This document shows, one piece after another, positions 53,197 through 62,430 of a DNA stretch of 64,000 nucleotides. How positions within the stretch are numbered: position 1 is the first letter of the stretch; each line of letters begins with the position of its first letter. The notes under the pieces are model-generated. The model searched no databases and was not told the origin of the DNA. It was given only the letters and a program-made list of their open reading frames with translations. The translations under genes were made by a program, and so were the position numbers. Source of the stretch: Methylopumilus sp947499625 (GTDB lineage: Bacteria > Pseudomonadota > Gammaproteobacteria > Burkholderiales > Methylophilaceae); the NCBI GenBank assembly GCA_965234475.1, contig OZ248397.1, positions 248,001 to 312,000 on the forward strand, read 5' to 3'.

Positions 53197-54433
53197 ACAT
53201 ATAACTTATGATCGCATCAGCAAAGGCATCTGTAGATAGTGCTGAAACGTTATTTAATTGGGATGAGAAGTCTTGAGTGACTTTTTGATCCACCAATGTT
53301 TTTTTGAATGCTGACAAAAGAGTATCGGCGGCCTCAATCCAACCAATATGCCTTAACATCATTTCAGCTGAAAGAATTAAGGAGCTAGGATTGGCAATTT
53401 TTTTGCCTGCAATGTTTGGTGCGGTTCCATGAGTTGCTTCAAAAATAACGGTTGAGTCTGATAAATTTGCACCTGGAGCAATCCCAATGCCTCCAATTTG
53501 AGCAGCTAATGCGTCTGAAATATAGTCTCCGTTAAGATTAAGCGTTGCTACAACATCATATTCACTAGGGTGAAGTAATATCTCTTGTAGAAAAGCATCT
53601 GCAATACAATCTTTAATAATAAGACCATTGGCACATGCAAAACCGGATTTGCCCTCAATGGGTTTAGCACCAAATTCATCTTGGGCTAATTGATAGCCCC
53701 ATTCTTTAAATCCACCCTCAGTAAATTTCATAATATTGCCTTTGTGGACTAGCGTCACCGACCTTTTTTTATGCTCAATAGCATATTCAATCGCTTTTCT
53801 TATAAGCCTTTGGCTACCCTCCTTGGAAACAGGCTTAATACCTATAGCAGTTGACTCGGGGAAGCGGATTTTATTTTTCATGCCTAACTCTGAAATCATT
53901 TGTATGATTTTTTTTGATTCTTCCGAGAATGCTTGCCATTCAATGCCCGCATAAATATCTTCTGTATTTTCTCTGAAAATAACCATATTAGTTTTTTCAG
54001 GATTTTTTAAGGGACTTGGCACGCCAGTAAAATATTCAATAGGCCTTAAGCAAACATATAGATCAAGCCCTTGTCTCATTGCCACATTAAGCGATCTTAT
54101 GCCACCACTGACTGGTGTTGCGAGGGGGCCTTTAATAGATACAACAAATTCTTTCATAGCATCAAGCGTTTCTTCAGGCAGCCATATATCTTTGCCGTAT
54201 ATTTTCGTAGCCTTTTCCCCAGCAAATACTTCCATCCAAGCGATTTCTTTCCCCCCGCCATAAGATTTAAGAACGGCTTGATTCACTACCTTCATCATTG
54301 CTGGAGTGATATCCGCACCAATACCATCACCTTCAATAAATGGGATAATGGGATGGTCTGGAACATTTAAAGTCAAATTCGAATTGACAGTAATTTTTGA
54401 TGAATTTTTTGGAAGATTGATTTTGCTAAGCAT
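53195..54433 (-). CDS. icd: NADP-dependent isocitrate dehydrogenase
   Basis: It oxidises isocitrate to 2-oxoglutarate with NADP. The 412-residue protein is the dimeric bacterial type: substrate loop GGIRSLNVAMRQGLDLYVCLRPI with the regulatory serine, FRENTEDIYAGIEW, and the metal-binding NLNGDYISDALAAQIGGIG. The NADP-site stretch EATHGTAPNIAGKK is present. It is a single-gene unit between the cold-shock gene and rluE. In obligate methylotrophs the TCA cycle is often incomplete, and icd then supplies 2-oxoglutarate for biosynthesis; this is general knowledge of the group. Confidence 0.97.
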   Translation of the reverse strand: MLSKINLPKNSSKITVNSNLTLNVPDHPIIPFIEGDGIGADITPAMMKVVNQAVLKSYGGGKEIAWMEVFAGEKATKIYGKDIWLPEETLDAMKEFVVSIKGPLATPVSGGIRSLNVAMRQGLDLYVCLRPIEYFTGVPSPLKNPEKTNMVIFRENTEDIYAGIEWQAFSEESKKIIQMISELGMKNKIRFPESTAIGIKPVSKEGSQRLIRKAIEYAIEHKKRSVTLVHKGNIMKFTEGGFKEWGYQLAQDEFGAKPIEGKSGFACANGLIIKDCIADAFLQEILLHPSEYDVVATLNLNGDYISDALAAQIGGIGIAPGANLSDSTVIFEATHGTAPNIAGKKIANPSSLILSAEMMLRHIGWIEAADTLLSAFKKTLVDQKVTQDFSSQLNNVSALSTDAFADAIISYM

Positions 54434-54453
54434 TCATACTCACTTTAAGTTTA

Positions 54454-54990
54454 ATGAAAATATTATTTAATAAGCCTTACGGCGTAGTTTGTCAGTTCAG
54501 CAACCATGACTATCATAAGACGTTAAAAGATTTTATTCCAATACCTAGTGTTTATCCTGCGGGCAGGCTTGACACAGATAGTGAAGGTTTAATTATTCTA
54601 ACTGATGATGGCTTATTTCAGCATCAAATTAGCGATCCAAAATATAAAATGCAAAAAACTTATTGGGCTCAGGTTGAGGGCGCCCCGAAAGAGAGCGATT
54701 TGGATGAATTAAGATGCGGTGTTGATTTGGGTGATTTTAAAACTTTACCTGCAGTTTTAAAAATAATAGATCAGCCAAAAGGTTTATGGGACAGAATTCC
54801 GCCCATTAGAGAAAGAAAGGCGATTCCCACGACTTGGCTTGAAATTAAAATATCGGAAGGTAAAAATCGTCAAGTGAGAAGGATGACAGGGAGAATTGGG
54901 TATCCTACTTTAAGATTAATTCGTTTTGCAATCGGAACTTATACGTTAAAAGATTTAGATCTAGGCACTTACAAAATTATCTATGAATAA
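54454..54990 (+). CDS. rluE: 23S rRNA pseudouridine synthase RluE
   Basis: A RsuA-family enzyme that makes pseudouridine in 23S rRNA (position 2457 in E. coli). The catalytic Asp lies in GRLDTDSEGLIILTDDG near residue 42, and the RsuA-family KNRQVRRMTGRIGYPTLRLIR segment is at about 136-156. There is no S4 domain. The length of 178 residues fits RluE. It is divergent from icd by 20 bases. The exact target uridine is by family assignment only. Confidence 0.93.
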   Translation: MKILFNKPYGVVCQFSNHDYHKTLKDFIPIPSVYPAGRLDTDSEGLIILTDDGLFQHQISDPKYKMQKTYWAQVEGAPKESDLDELRCGVDLGDFKTLPAVLKIIDQPKGLWDRIPPIRERKAIPTTWLEIKISEGKNRQVRRMTGRIGYPTLRLIRFAIGTYTLKDLDLGTYKIIYE

Positions 54991-55099
54991 AAAATTAGTT
55001 TTAATTTAGAGTTTCAGGATCGCGGATTAAAGGATTGCTATCCCGTTAATAAGTAACCGATTATGATAAAATTTAACTACATTTATACGAAGCATATCT

Positions 55100-56185
55100 A
55101 TGTCAGGTAATACTCTAGGTACTTTATTTACACTTACTTCTTTTGGTGAATCCCATGGCGCCGCTATAGGCGGTATTGTGGACGGCTGTCCACCAGGATT
55201 AGATTTGTCGGAAGAAGATTTGCAAATAGACTTGGACAGAAGAAAACCTGGCACTTCAAAGCATGTAACTCAACGCAACGAAGAAGATAAGGTCGAGATT
55301 TTGTCTGGTGTATTTGAAGGCAAAACTACAGGTGCACCCATAGGCTTTATTATTCGAAATACAGATCAACGCAGTCAAGATTACTCAAAAATTAAAGATG
55401 TATTTCGCCCCGGACATGCAGATTATACTTATGCTCATAAATATGGCTTGAGAGACTATAGAGGTGGCGGAAGATCAAGCGCGAGGGAAACGGCAGTGAG
55501 AGTTGCTGCTGGTGCTATAGCTAAAAAATGGCTCCTTCAAAAATATGGGATTAAAATCCGTGCTTATTTGAGCCAAATGGGGACTATTCTTATTCCATTT
55601 AAAAATTGGGAAGATGTAAATCAAAATCCATTTTTTTGTCCCAATCATCAACAAGTACCTGAGTTAGAAAAATATCTAGATGGTATTCGTGCAAATAGAG
55701 ATTCTGTAGGTGCAAAAATTACTGTGGTAGCTGAGAATGTTCCTGTGGGGCTGGGTGAGCCTATTTTTGGAAGATTAGATGCTGAAATTGCTCATGCAAT
55801 GATGGGTATTAATGCTGTAAAAGGCGTTGATATTGGCGAAGGCTTCGGCTCTATCATTCAAAAAGGAAGTGAGCATGGCGACGAACTAACCCCACAAGGC
55901 TTTTTGACAAATAATGCAGGTGGTATTTTAGGGGGCATTTCCACAGGCCAAAATATTATTGCTAATGTTGCTTTTAAGCCAACCTCAAGCATTCCTCAGG
56001 ATCGAAAATCAATCAACACAAAAGGTGAAGCTGTGCTTATGCAAACAACAGGCCGTCACGATCCCTGCGTTGCTATCAGAGCAACACCTATCGTTGAGGC
56101 TATGTTGGCTTTGGTTGTTATGGATCAAGCGTTAAGACATCGAGCGCAAAACGCGGATGTAATTTCGCATACACCTAAAATTTAG
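55100..56185 (+). CDS. aroC: Chorismate synthase
   Basis: It makes chorismate from 5-enolpyruvylshikimate 3-phosphate using reduced FMN. The signatures are all present: GNTLGTLFTLTSFGESHGAAIGGIVDGCPPG at the start, RPGHADYTYAHKYGLRDYRGGGRSSARET in the middle, and GILGGISTGQNI and TTGRHDPCVAIRATPI later. The length of 361 is normal. It has a one-base overlap with the following MFS gene. The upstream 109-base gap has no clear promoter. Confidence 0.98.
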   Translation: MSGNTLGTLFTLTSFGESHGAAIGGIVDGCPPGLDLSEEDLQIDLDRRKPGTSKHVTQRNEEDKVEILSGVFEGKTTGAPIGFIIRNTDQRSQDYSKIKDVFRPGHADYTYAHKYGLRDYRGGGRSSARETAVRVAAGAIAKKWLLQKYGIKIRAYLSQMGTILIPFKNWEDVNQNPFFCPNHQQVPELEKYLDGIRANRDSVGAKITVVAENVPVGLGEPIFGRLDAEIAHAMMGINAVKGVDIGEGFGSIIQKGSEHGDELTPQGFLTNNAGGILGGISTGQNIIANVAFKPTSSIPQDRKSINTKGEAVLMQTTGRHDPCVAIRATPIVEAMLALVVMDQALRHRAQNADVISHTPKI

Positions 56186-57354
56186 TGGTTTCTAGCCATA
56201 ATCTTCATTGGCGCTTATCGCGCTTTTATTTTTTCTATTATTTTTTTGTAGGCGCTTTTGTTCCTTACTGGGGCATCTATTTACAATCTGAAAATTTTTC
56301 ACCTTCAAGCATTGGTATTCTTCTTTCTTTATTTCAAATAAGTCGTATTATTGCCCCTAATTTTTGGGGGTGGTTAGCTGACCACACAGGTCATCGAGTC
56401 AAATGGATAAAGCTGACATCATTTTTAGGTCTCATAGGGTTTATTGGTGTTTTTTGGGCTAAGGGATTTTTTTGGATCTTTTTAGTAATGTCAGCATTAA
56501 GTTTATTTACAAGCTCAACATTGCCTCTTGCCGAATCTTTAACTCTTGCACATTTAGCCACTACAAATGGGCATTACAGCAGAATAAGATTATGGGGATC
56601 AATCGGATTTATTGCAGCGTCGTTATTCTTAGGATATTTAATTGATCTTCAAGGCATTAATATTTTATTGTGGGTTTTATTGATAGCTCAAGCCATTATA
56701 TTTTTCTTATCAAATACCATTCCTGAAACTAAAGAGATTCAACATAAAACAAACGATTTATCTATTTGGAAAATTATCAAAACACCCTCTGTCATAGCGC
56801 TTTTGATTGGCTGCACTTTGATGGTTTCAGCGCACGGAGTTCTTTATAATTTTTATTCAATCTACCTTAAAGATCATGGATATAGCAGTGCGACAATAGG
56901 GTGGCTTTGGGCTGTTGGTGTTATTTGTGAAATTCTCATTTTTATGGCCATGCCAAAAATTTTACGACGTTATTCACTCAAAACAATTTTATTGATGAGT
57001 TTATTTTTAGGTGTTATTCGGTTTATTCTAATTGGCGCCTCACCCGATCATTTATATTTATTGTTTATAGCGCAAATGTTTCATGCAGCAACTTTTGGGA
57101 GTTTTCATGCGGCATCTATCGAGGTTATTGCTTATTATTTTAAAGGGCGAAATCAAACAAGAGGTCAGGCGATATATAACAGTGTAGCTTATGGGATTGG
57201 TGGGACTATAGGTGGTTTGGGAGGGGGTTATTTGATCCAATATCTTGGCGGCCAGATCGGATTCATGATTGCTGCTATATCACCTTTAATTGGTTTTGTT
57301 GTAATTTGGTTTGGATTAAAAATAGAAATTAAAGGTAATAAAATATTTGGTTAA
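56185..57354 (+). CDS. MFS transporter, HcaT/PPP-like family
   Basis: A 389-residue inner-membrane permease with about 12 helices, of the MFS_1-like (HcaT, phenylpropionate-type) family: FVGAFVPYWGIYLQ in the first helix, the motif-A region NFWGWLADHTGHRVKWIK, and LWGSIGFIAASLFLGYLID. The start is GTG, overlapping the aroC stop by one base. The next-door aroC-MFS pair is common in betaproteobacteria. The substrate is not known. Confidence 0.87.
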   Translation: MVSSHNLHWRLSRFYFFYYFFVGAFVPYWGIYLQSENFSPSSIGILLSLFQISRIIAPNFWGWLADHTGHRVKWIKLTSFLGLIGFIGVFWAKGFFWIFLVMSALSLFTSSTLPLAESLTLAHLATTNGHYSRIRLWGSIGFIAASLFLGYLIDLQGINILLWVLLIAQAIIFFLSNTIPETKEIQHKTNDLSIWKIIKTPSVIALLIGCTLMVSAHGVLYNFYSIYLKDHGYSSATIGWLWAVGVICEILIFMAMPKILRRYSLKTILLMSLFLGVIRFILIGASPDHLYLLFIAQMFHAATFGSFHAASIEVIAYYFKGRNQTRGQAIYNSVAYGIGGTIGGLGGGYLIQYLGGQIGFMIAAISPLIGFVVIWFGLKIEIKGNKIFG

Positions 57355-57371
57355 GTCAGACTGAAGTTTAT

Positions 57372-58163
57372 TTAGCCCTCAATTAGTGCGTATGCCGAAT
57401 GATTATGAATGGACTCAAAATTTTCAGACTCCACAATAAAGTGATTAATTCTTTTTTCTAATTTCAATTGTGCAGCAACATCCCTTACCATATCTTCTAC
57501 AAACTTGGGATTGTCATAAGCTTTTTCGGTTACGTATTTTTCATCAGGTCTTTTTAATAAACCATAAAGCTCACATGAGGCTTGTTTTTCAATAAGCTCA
57601 ATTAACTCTTCAATCCAAATAAATTTGTTAATTTCAACAGTGACTGTGACATGAGATCTTTGGTTGTGTGCACCATAATCTGAAATTTTCTTTGAGCATG
57701 GACAAAGACTCGTAACAGGAACAACGACTTTAATTGTATTTTTAAATTTACCATCAGCAATTTTTCCGATAAAACTGACGTCATAATCAAGAAGACTTTT
57801 GACCCCAGAAATAGGAGCAGTTTTATTAATAAAGTAAGGGAACGTCATCTCGACATCACATGATTTAGCTTCGAGTCGCTTAATCATTTCTCTTAAAATA
57901 TTTTCAAATGACTCAACAGATATTTCTCTTTCATTCATGTTTAAGATTTCAACAAATCTTGACATGTGAGTGCCCTTAAAATTATGCGGTAAATAGACGT
58001 ACATATTAAATGTTGCAACTGTATGCTGAGCGCCGCCCGTTTTATCTTTAACGAGCACAGGGTGTCTTATAGATTTAATACCAACCTTGTCAATATCCAA
58101 ACTTCTCAGATCAGGTAAATTTTGAACATCTTCAATCGGGCATGTTTGATTGCTTGTCGTCAT
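57372..58163 (-). CDS. folE2: GTP cyclohydrolase I, type IB (FolE2)
   Basis: It converts GTP to dihydroneopterin triphosphate, the first step to folate and other pterins. This is the zinc-independent type IB enzyme: the conserved Cys is in VTSLCPCSKKISDYGAHNQRSHV, with VEIFLNMNERE-like and ENFESIHNHSAYA segments. The length of 263 is normal. Many folE2-bearing bacteria express it when zinc is scarce or use it as the only enzyme; here it may also feed tetrahydromethanopterin synthesis if the organism is a methylotroph. It lies 35 bases downstream of dxs. Confidence 0.94.
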   Translation of the reverse strand: MTTSNQTCPIEDVQNLPDLRSLDIDKVGIKSIRHPVLVKDKTGGAQHTVATFNMYVYLPHNFKGTHMSRFVEILNMNEREISVESFENILREMIKRLEAKSCDVEMTFPYFINKTAPISGVKSLLDYDVSFIGKIADGKFKNTIKVVVPVTSLCPCSKKISDYGAHNQRSHVTVTVEINKFIWIEELIELIEKQASCELYGLLKRPDEKYVTEKAYDNPKFVEDMVRDVAAQLKLEKRINHFIVESENFESIHNHSAYALIEG

Positions 58164-58198
58164 AATGGATAGTTATTTATTAATACTTGAGTGTAGCA

Positions 58199-60037
58199 CT
58201 AGGTTAATTTTTTCTCAATTGATTTAACAATAGACACAGCATCTAAGCCATATTTTTTACGGAGCTGTTCTTGACTGCCTTGTTCAACAAATATATCAGG
58301 CAAGCCGAGTCGAAGTGATCGGCATTTTAAATCATATTCACTAATTACTTCCAGCACCGCTGATCCAGCCCCGCCTGATATAGTATTTTCTTCTAGCGTG
58401 ACAAGAAGTTTATGTGACTCTGATAAATCTTTAATTAACTTAATATCAAGAGGTTTAATAAACCTCATATTAACGACAGTAGCATTAATTTTTTCTCCAG
58501 CTTTCAAAGCTTCGTCTAGCATATTACCAAAAGCCAGTAAGGCGATCTTGCGACCTTGCCTTATAACTTCGGCCTTACCAATGGGAATAGTCGTCATTTT
58601 AGATTTAATAGTAGATCCTGGACCAGGACCTCTCGGATAACGAACCACTGAAATGCCCTTGAATTTAAATCCTGTAAAAAGCATTTGTCGACATTCATTT
58701 TCATTGCTTGGTGCCATAATAAGAATGTTTGGAATACATCTCAAGAAAGACAAATCAAAGCTTCCTGAATGTGTAGGCCCATCTTGCCCTACAATGCCAG
58801 CCCTATCTACTGCAAAAAGCATAGGAATGTTTTGCAATGCAACATCATGTATTAATTGATCATAAGCTCTTTGAAGAAAACTTGAATAAATAGCAATTAC
58901 AGGTTTGTAATTTTCACACGCAAGACCGGCTGCAAAAGTAATTGCATGTTGTTCAGCAATTCCTACATCAAAAAAACGGTCAGGGAATTTTTCTGCAAAT
59001 TTATTCAGACCTGAGCCATCTGACATCGCAGGAGTGATTGCGCAAAGCTTTTTATCAATATTAGCCATGTCAACAATCCAATTTCCAAACACATCGGTGT
59101 AAGTTAGCTTTTTTGTTTTTGATGCTTTTATACCATCCTTCAGGTCAAACTGGCTGACACCATGGAATTTATTTGGATCGATTTCTGCAGGTTCATAGCC
59201 AAATCCTTTTTGGGTGGCTACATGTAAAAATTGTGGACCTTGTAGTTCTTTAAGATTGCTAAGCGTATCAACAAGCGCGCTAATATCGTGACCATCAATC
59301 GGGCCGATATAATTAAATCCAAACTCTTCAAATAAAGTTCCTGGAATAACCATACCTTTAACATGTTCTTCAGCGCGCTTTGCAAATTCAAGCATAGGAG
59401 GAATAGCAGATAAAACTACTTTACCTGAGCGCTTAATACTTCTATAAAAATTACCTGACATAAGTTTTGCTAGATAGTTATTAAGTGCGCCTACGTTTTT
59501 AGAAATCGACATATCATTATCATTTAAAACGACTAAGATATTATTGCTTGAGTCACCAGCATTATTAAGTCCTTCAAAAGCCATGCCCGCAGTCATGGCA
59601 CCATCTCCAATAATGGCAATTGCTTTGTAATTTAATTTTTTCTTTTTGAGCGCTTCAGCCATACCTAAAGCTGCTGATATTGAAGTGCTTGAGTGCCCAG
59701 TACCAAAAATATCATAATCACTTTCCGATATTTTTGGAAAGCCTGAGATTCCAGACATTGCCCTTAAAGAGCTCATTTTATTTCTTCTTCCAGTCAGAAT
59801 TTTATGGGGGTAGGTTTGGTGTCCAACATCCCATATAAATTTATCGTGAGGGCAGTCAAAAACATAATGGAGCGCTACAGTAAGCTCAATAACACCAAGG
59901 TTCGATGAGAGATGGCCGCCTGTTTTTGAAACACTTTCAATAATGAAAAGTCTGATTTCATCACATAAAGTAATAAGTTCAGTACGACTGAGTTTTTTTA
60001 AATCTTTTGGTGAGTTAATTTTATCAAGAAGATTCAT
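58199..60037 (-). CDS. dxs: 1-deoxy-D-xylulose-5-phosphate synthase
   Basis: A thiamine-diphosphate enzyme that makes DXP from pyruvate and glyceraldehyde 3-phosphate, opening the MEP isoprenoid route and feeding PLP synthesis. The ThDP motif is GDGAMTAGMAFEGLNNAG ... NDND near residues 151-180. The transketolase middle domain carries GIAEQHAITFAAGLA with the catalytic Glu, and DRAGIVGQDGPTHSG follows. The length of 612 is typical. It follows ispA by one base in the conserved xseB-ispA-dxs cluster. Confidence 0.98.
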   Translation of the reverse strand: MNLLDKINSPKDLKKLSRTELITLCDEIRLFIIESVSKTGGHLSSNLGVIELTVALHYVFDCPHDKFIWDVGHQTYPHKILTGRRNKMSSLRAMSGISGFPKISESDYDIFGTGHSSTSISAALGMAEALKKKKLNYKAIAIIGDGAMTAGMAFEGLNNAGDSSNNILVVLNDNDMSISKNVGALNNYLAKLMSGNFYRSIKRSGKVVLSAIPPMLEFAKRAEEHVKGMVIPGTLFEEFGFNYIGPIDGHDISALVDTLSNLKELQGPQFLHVATQKGFGYEPAEIDPNKFHGVSQFDLKDGIKASKTKKLTYTDVFGNWIVDMANIDKKLCAITPAMSDGSGLNKFAEKFPDRFFDVGIAEQHAITFAAGLACENYKPVIAIYSSFLQRAYDQLIHDVALQNIPMLFAVDRAGIVGQDGPTHSGSFDLSFLRCIPNILIMAPSNENECRQMLFTGFKFKGISVVRYPRGPGPGSTIKSKMTTIPIGKAEVIRQGRKIALLAFGNMLDEALKAGEKINATVVNMRFIKPLDIKLIKDLSESHKLLVTLEENTISGGAGSAVLEVISEYDLKCRSLRLGLPDIFVEQGSQEQLRKKYGLDAVSIVKSIEKKLT

Positions 60038-60038
60038 G

Positions 60039-60926
60039 TCAGTGCGATCGAGTCATCATTAGCTCAGCTATACCAGCTAAGCAATATGCGTTATCTCCAA
60101 AAGGTTTGATCGCAGCCAAAGCTTCTTCATAATATCCAGCAGCTAATTCCTTTGATTTAGAAACACCTAATAAAGATACAAACGTAGACTTATTATCTTT
60201 TTCATCCTTGCCAGGTGTTTTACCTAAAGCTTCTTGACTTGCTTCTTTGTCAAGAATGTCATCTTTAATTTGGAACATAAGCCCAATTGATTTTGAATAA
60301 GCATCTATTCTATCTAGTGTATTTTTATCATGATTATTGGAAGCTAAAACTACCATCAAACATGCAGTATTAATAAGAGCCCCAGTTTTAAAACGATGCA
60401 TCGTTTTAAGCTCATCTAATGAAATATTTTTGTTTGTATTTTCAATATCTAGTGCCTGGCCTTTTGCCATACCTTCAATGCCAATAGCATTAGAGAATGT
60501 ATGAATGATCTTTAATTGATTTTCAGGCTTAATTTGAAGCGACGGCGAAGATAAGTGGGAAAAAGCGATTGACTGCAATAAATCCCCAACTAATAGCGCA
60601 GTACTTTCACCAAACTTTTTATGGCAAGATAATTTTCCTCTTCTTAAATCATCGTTATCCATGCAAGGCATATCATCATGCACTAAAGAGTATGCGTGTA
60701 TAAACTCTATAGCACATATAATATTTTCAATTGCAGTTGAGGGTACCTCAACAATTTCTGCGGTTGCAAGTACAAGTAATGATCGCATTCTTTTACCGCC
60801 ATTGAGAACGCTATATCTTACGGCTTCATTTAAAGGAGTTTCATGGCAAGCTTGAGGCAAGTTTTTTTCGAGCAAGAATTCAACAAATACTTGTTTCTGA
60901 GAGAGCCATTCATGAAAATTATTCAT
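60039..60926 (-). CDS. ispA: Farnesyl diphosphate synthase
   Basis: It makes farnesyl diphosphate from DMAPP and IPP. Both Asp-rich motifs are present: VHDDMPCMDNDDLRRG (first, with the bacterial DDxxxxD spacing) and QIKDDILD (second), with GGKRMRSLL before them. The length of 295 is typical of short-chain bacterial enzymes. It overlaps xseB by eight bases and supplies IspB (10167-11135). Confidence 0.97.
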   Translation of the reverse strand: MNNFHEWLSQKQVFVEFLLEKNLPQACHETPLNEAVRYSVLNGGKRMRSLLVLATAEIVEVPSTAIENIICAIEFIHAYSLVHDDMPCMDNDDLRRGKLSCHKKFGESTALLVGDLLQSIAFSHLSSPSLQIKPENQLKIIHTFSNAIGIEGMAKGQALDIENTNKNISLDELKTMHRFKTGALINTACLMVVLASNNHDKNTLDRIDAYSKSIGLMFQIKDDILDKEASQEALGKTPGKDEKDNKSTFVSLLGVSKSKELAAGYYEEALAAIKPFGDNAYCLAGIAELMMTRSH

Positions 60927-61137
60927 TAGTAGGCTTAAATTGATCGAGTGTATTTTCTGAAGAAAGTATTAAAACTTTTTGTTCGATCTCTTTTAGTGAT
61001 GCTTGGCAGAGTTTAAGAAGAAGCATTCCTTTTTCATAAGACTTTATTGAATCTTCAAGAGCCATATCGCCTTGTTCCATTTTTGAAACAATAGATTCAA
61101 GCTCTTTAAGATTTGTTTCGAGTGAATTTTTATTCAT
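60919..61137 (-). CDS. xseB: Exodeoxyribonuclease VII small subunit
   Basis: The small regulatory subunit of exonuclease VII, which degrades single-stranded DNA. The 72-residue helical protein has the family core LKELESIVSKMEQGDMALEDSIKSYEKGMLL. It overlaps ispA by eight bases. The catalytic subunit gene xseA is not in this window. It lies 11 bases downstream of an esterase gene. Confidence 0.95.
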   Translation of the reverse strand: MNKNSLETNLKELESIVSKMEQGDMALEDSIKSYEKGMLLLKLCQASLKEIEQKVLILSSENTLDQFKPTNE

Positions 61138-61148
61138 AAAAATTATCT

Positions 61149-61796
61149 TTAATTGAGTGATTGATTGAGGAAATTTGATAAATCATCAATTTCTTTTTCA
61201 CATACTTCATGCCCCATGGGGTATTTCTCAAAACTTGTAGAATGAAACTTTTGTAATAGTTTTTTAAAAGAACTATCAGCAATTTGTATATCTATAACAC
61301 TATCATATAGGCCGTGAGCCATAAAGATTGGCATATCTATTAAATCACTTTTTATAGCATCTGTAAGGTTGTCTTTTAAGGGAAGATAGCCCGACAAAGC
61401 TACAATACCCCCTAATTTTTTCTGATCTTTCAATCCTAAGTAAAAACTCATTGCAGCACCTTGGGAAAAACCTCCAATAATAATTTTTTCAGAAGGGATG
61501 CCAAGGGAAATTTGCTCTTTAATAAGTTGATTAATAAGCAAGCTTGATTTCTCCATCCCCAGTTCATCCTCATCTTTTTTTAAAGATAGATCATATAAAT
61601 CATACCAAGCTCTCATTTCAATGCCTTGGTTAATAGTGACCCTTTGATATGGAGCGTGGGGCAAGATAAACCGAATTTTATTGAATTGTGGTCTTGCAAA
61701 AATATCTTTGAAATCAAATCCATCAGCCCCTAGGCCATGAAGAAATATGACTGCACCGATGGGCGGCTCAATAGTGTCGATAATAATGGGAGTCAT
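61149..61796 (-). CDS. Carboxylesterase/phospholipase, alpha/beta hydrolase
   Basis: A 215-residue serine hydrolase of the phospholipase/carboxylesterase (EstB/YpfH) family. The oxyanion segment is FLHGLGADGFDF, the nucleophile elbow GGFSQGAAMSFYLG near residue 107, the acid in the HGLYDSVID segment and the base His in YPMGHEVCEKEI. It should be cytoplasmic and act on small esters; the physiological substrate is unknown. The start codon lies only five bases after a terminator-like hairpin, so there is no room for a normal promoter or ribosome site. Confidence 0.9.
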   Translation of the reverse strand: MTPIIIDTIEPPIGAVIFLHGLGADGFDFKDIFARPQFNKIRFILPHAPYQRVTINQGIEMRAWYDLYDLSLKKDEDELGMEKSSLLINQLIKEQISLGIPSEKIIIGGFSQGAAMSFYLGLKDQKKLGGIVALSGYLPLKDNLTDAIKSDLIDMPIFMAHGLYDSVIDIQIADSSFKKLLQKFHSTSFEKYPMGHEVCEKEIDDLSNFLNQSLN

Positions 61797-61800
61797 AAAT

Positions 61801-61830
61801 AAAAAAAGCAGAATTAAATTCTGCTTTTTT
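61801..61830 (-). terminator. Rho-independent terminator of the MxaD-like gene
   Basis: On the minus strand the stem GCAGAA/TTCTGC (61808-61813 with 61819-61824), flanked by A and T runs, gives a stem-loop with a T tract on each strand. It follows the stop at 61845 and sits directly before the esterase start at 61796. It is symmetric, so it could work in either direction. Confidence 0.8.
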
Positions 61831-61844
61831 AAAAATAAATTTTG

Positions 61845-62366
61845 TTATTTCGCTTCAGCTAGCTTTTTAAGTGCCGGAAGTCCTGCATCATACATCTCAG
61901 TGACTGCTTTAAGAGCTGTCTCGTCATCTTGACCAGCTGGAATTGGCGGGTTGAGCTTATAAACCCTATAAAAACGACCTACCCATGTAACAGAAGATTC
62001 ATTTGGGTTAGAGCCCTTTGCTACAACAATAAATGAATTGTAATCTGCTACGGGCACTGCGCCTTCCACAATTTCATATTTTAACTTCATAGCGGCTTCA
62101 TCAATGCTTTTGAGTCTTTCAACGACTTTCCCACCTGATTTTAATGTAAGCGCCCTTAGGGTATCCTCACCTTTTTTTTCTACCTTGCTTTCGGTAATAA
62201 GAGGTTGCCATTTTTGAAAGCCACCAAAATCTTTAACAATTGCCCAAACTTTATCAGGTGACGCGTTGATTAGGATTGATTTTTCAACTTTTTGAGGTGT
62301 TGGGCCATGAGCAAATGCATTGAATGATATAAAGATAAGAAAAATACTAGTAATAATTTTTTTCAT
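61845..62366 (-). CDS. Exported SRPBCC-fold protein, MxaD-like
   Basis: A 173-residue periplasmic protein with signal peptide MKKIITSIFLIFISFNAFA; the mature form would begin with His20 (HGPTPQKVEKSI). The SRPBCC (START-like) fold is seen in SPDKVWAIVKDFGGFQKWQPLI, TLRALTLKSGGKVVERL, VTWVGRFYRVYKLNPPIP and ALKKLAEAK. The HGPTPQKVE start and exported SRPBCC fold match MxaD, a small protein that helps methanol dehydrogenase interact with its cytochrome. No methanol dehydrogenase gene is in the window, so this role is inferred. It is preceded by the YVTN-propeller gene. Confidence 0.8.
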   Translation of the reverse strand: MKKIITSIFLIFISFNAFAHGPTPQKVEKSILINASPDKVWAIVKDFGGFQKWQPLITESKVEKKGEDTLRALTLKSGGKVVERLKSIDEAAMKLKYEIVEGAVPVADYNSFIVVAKGSNPNESSVTWVGRFYRVYKLNPPIPAGQDDETALKAVTEMYDAGLPALKKLAEAK

Positions 62367-62430
62367 TTGAATTAAAGCCTTTAGTGTTTTAATGAGTTCG
62401 TTAATTATAAATTATTTTTATATATAACTT

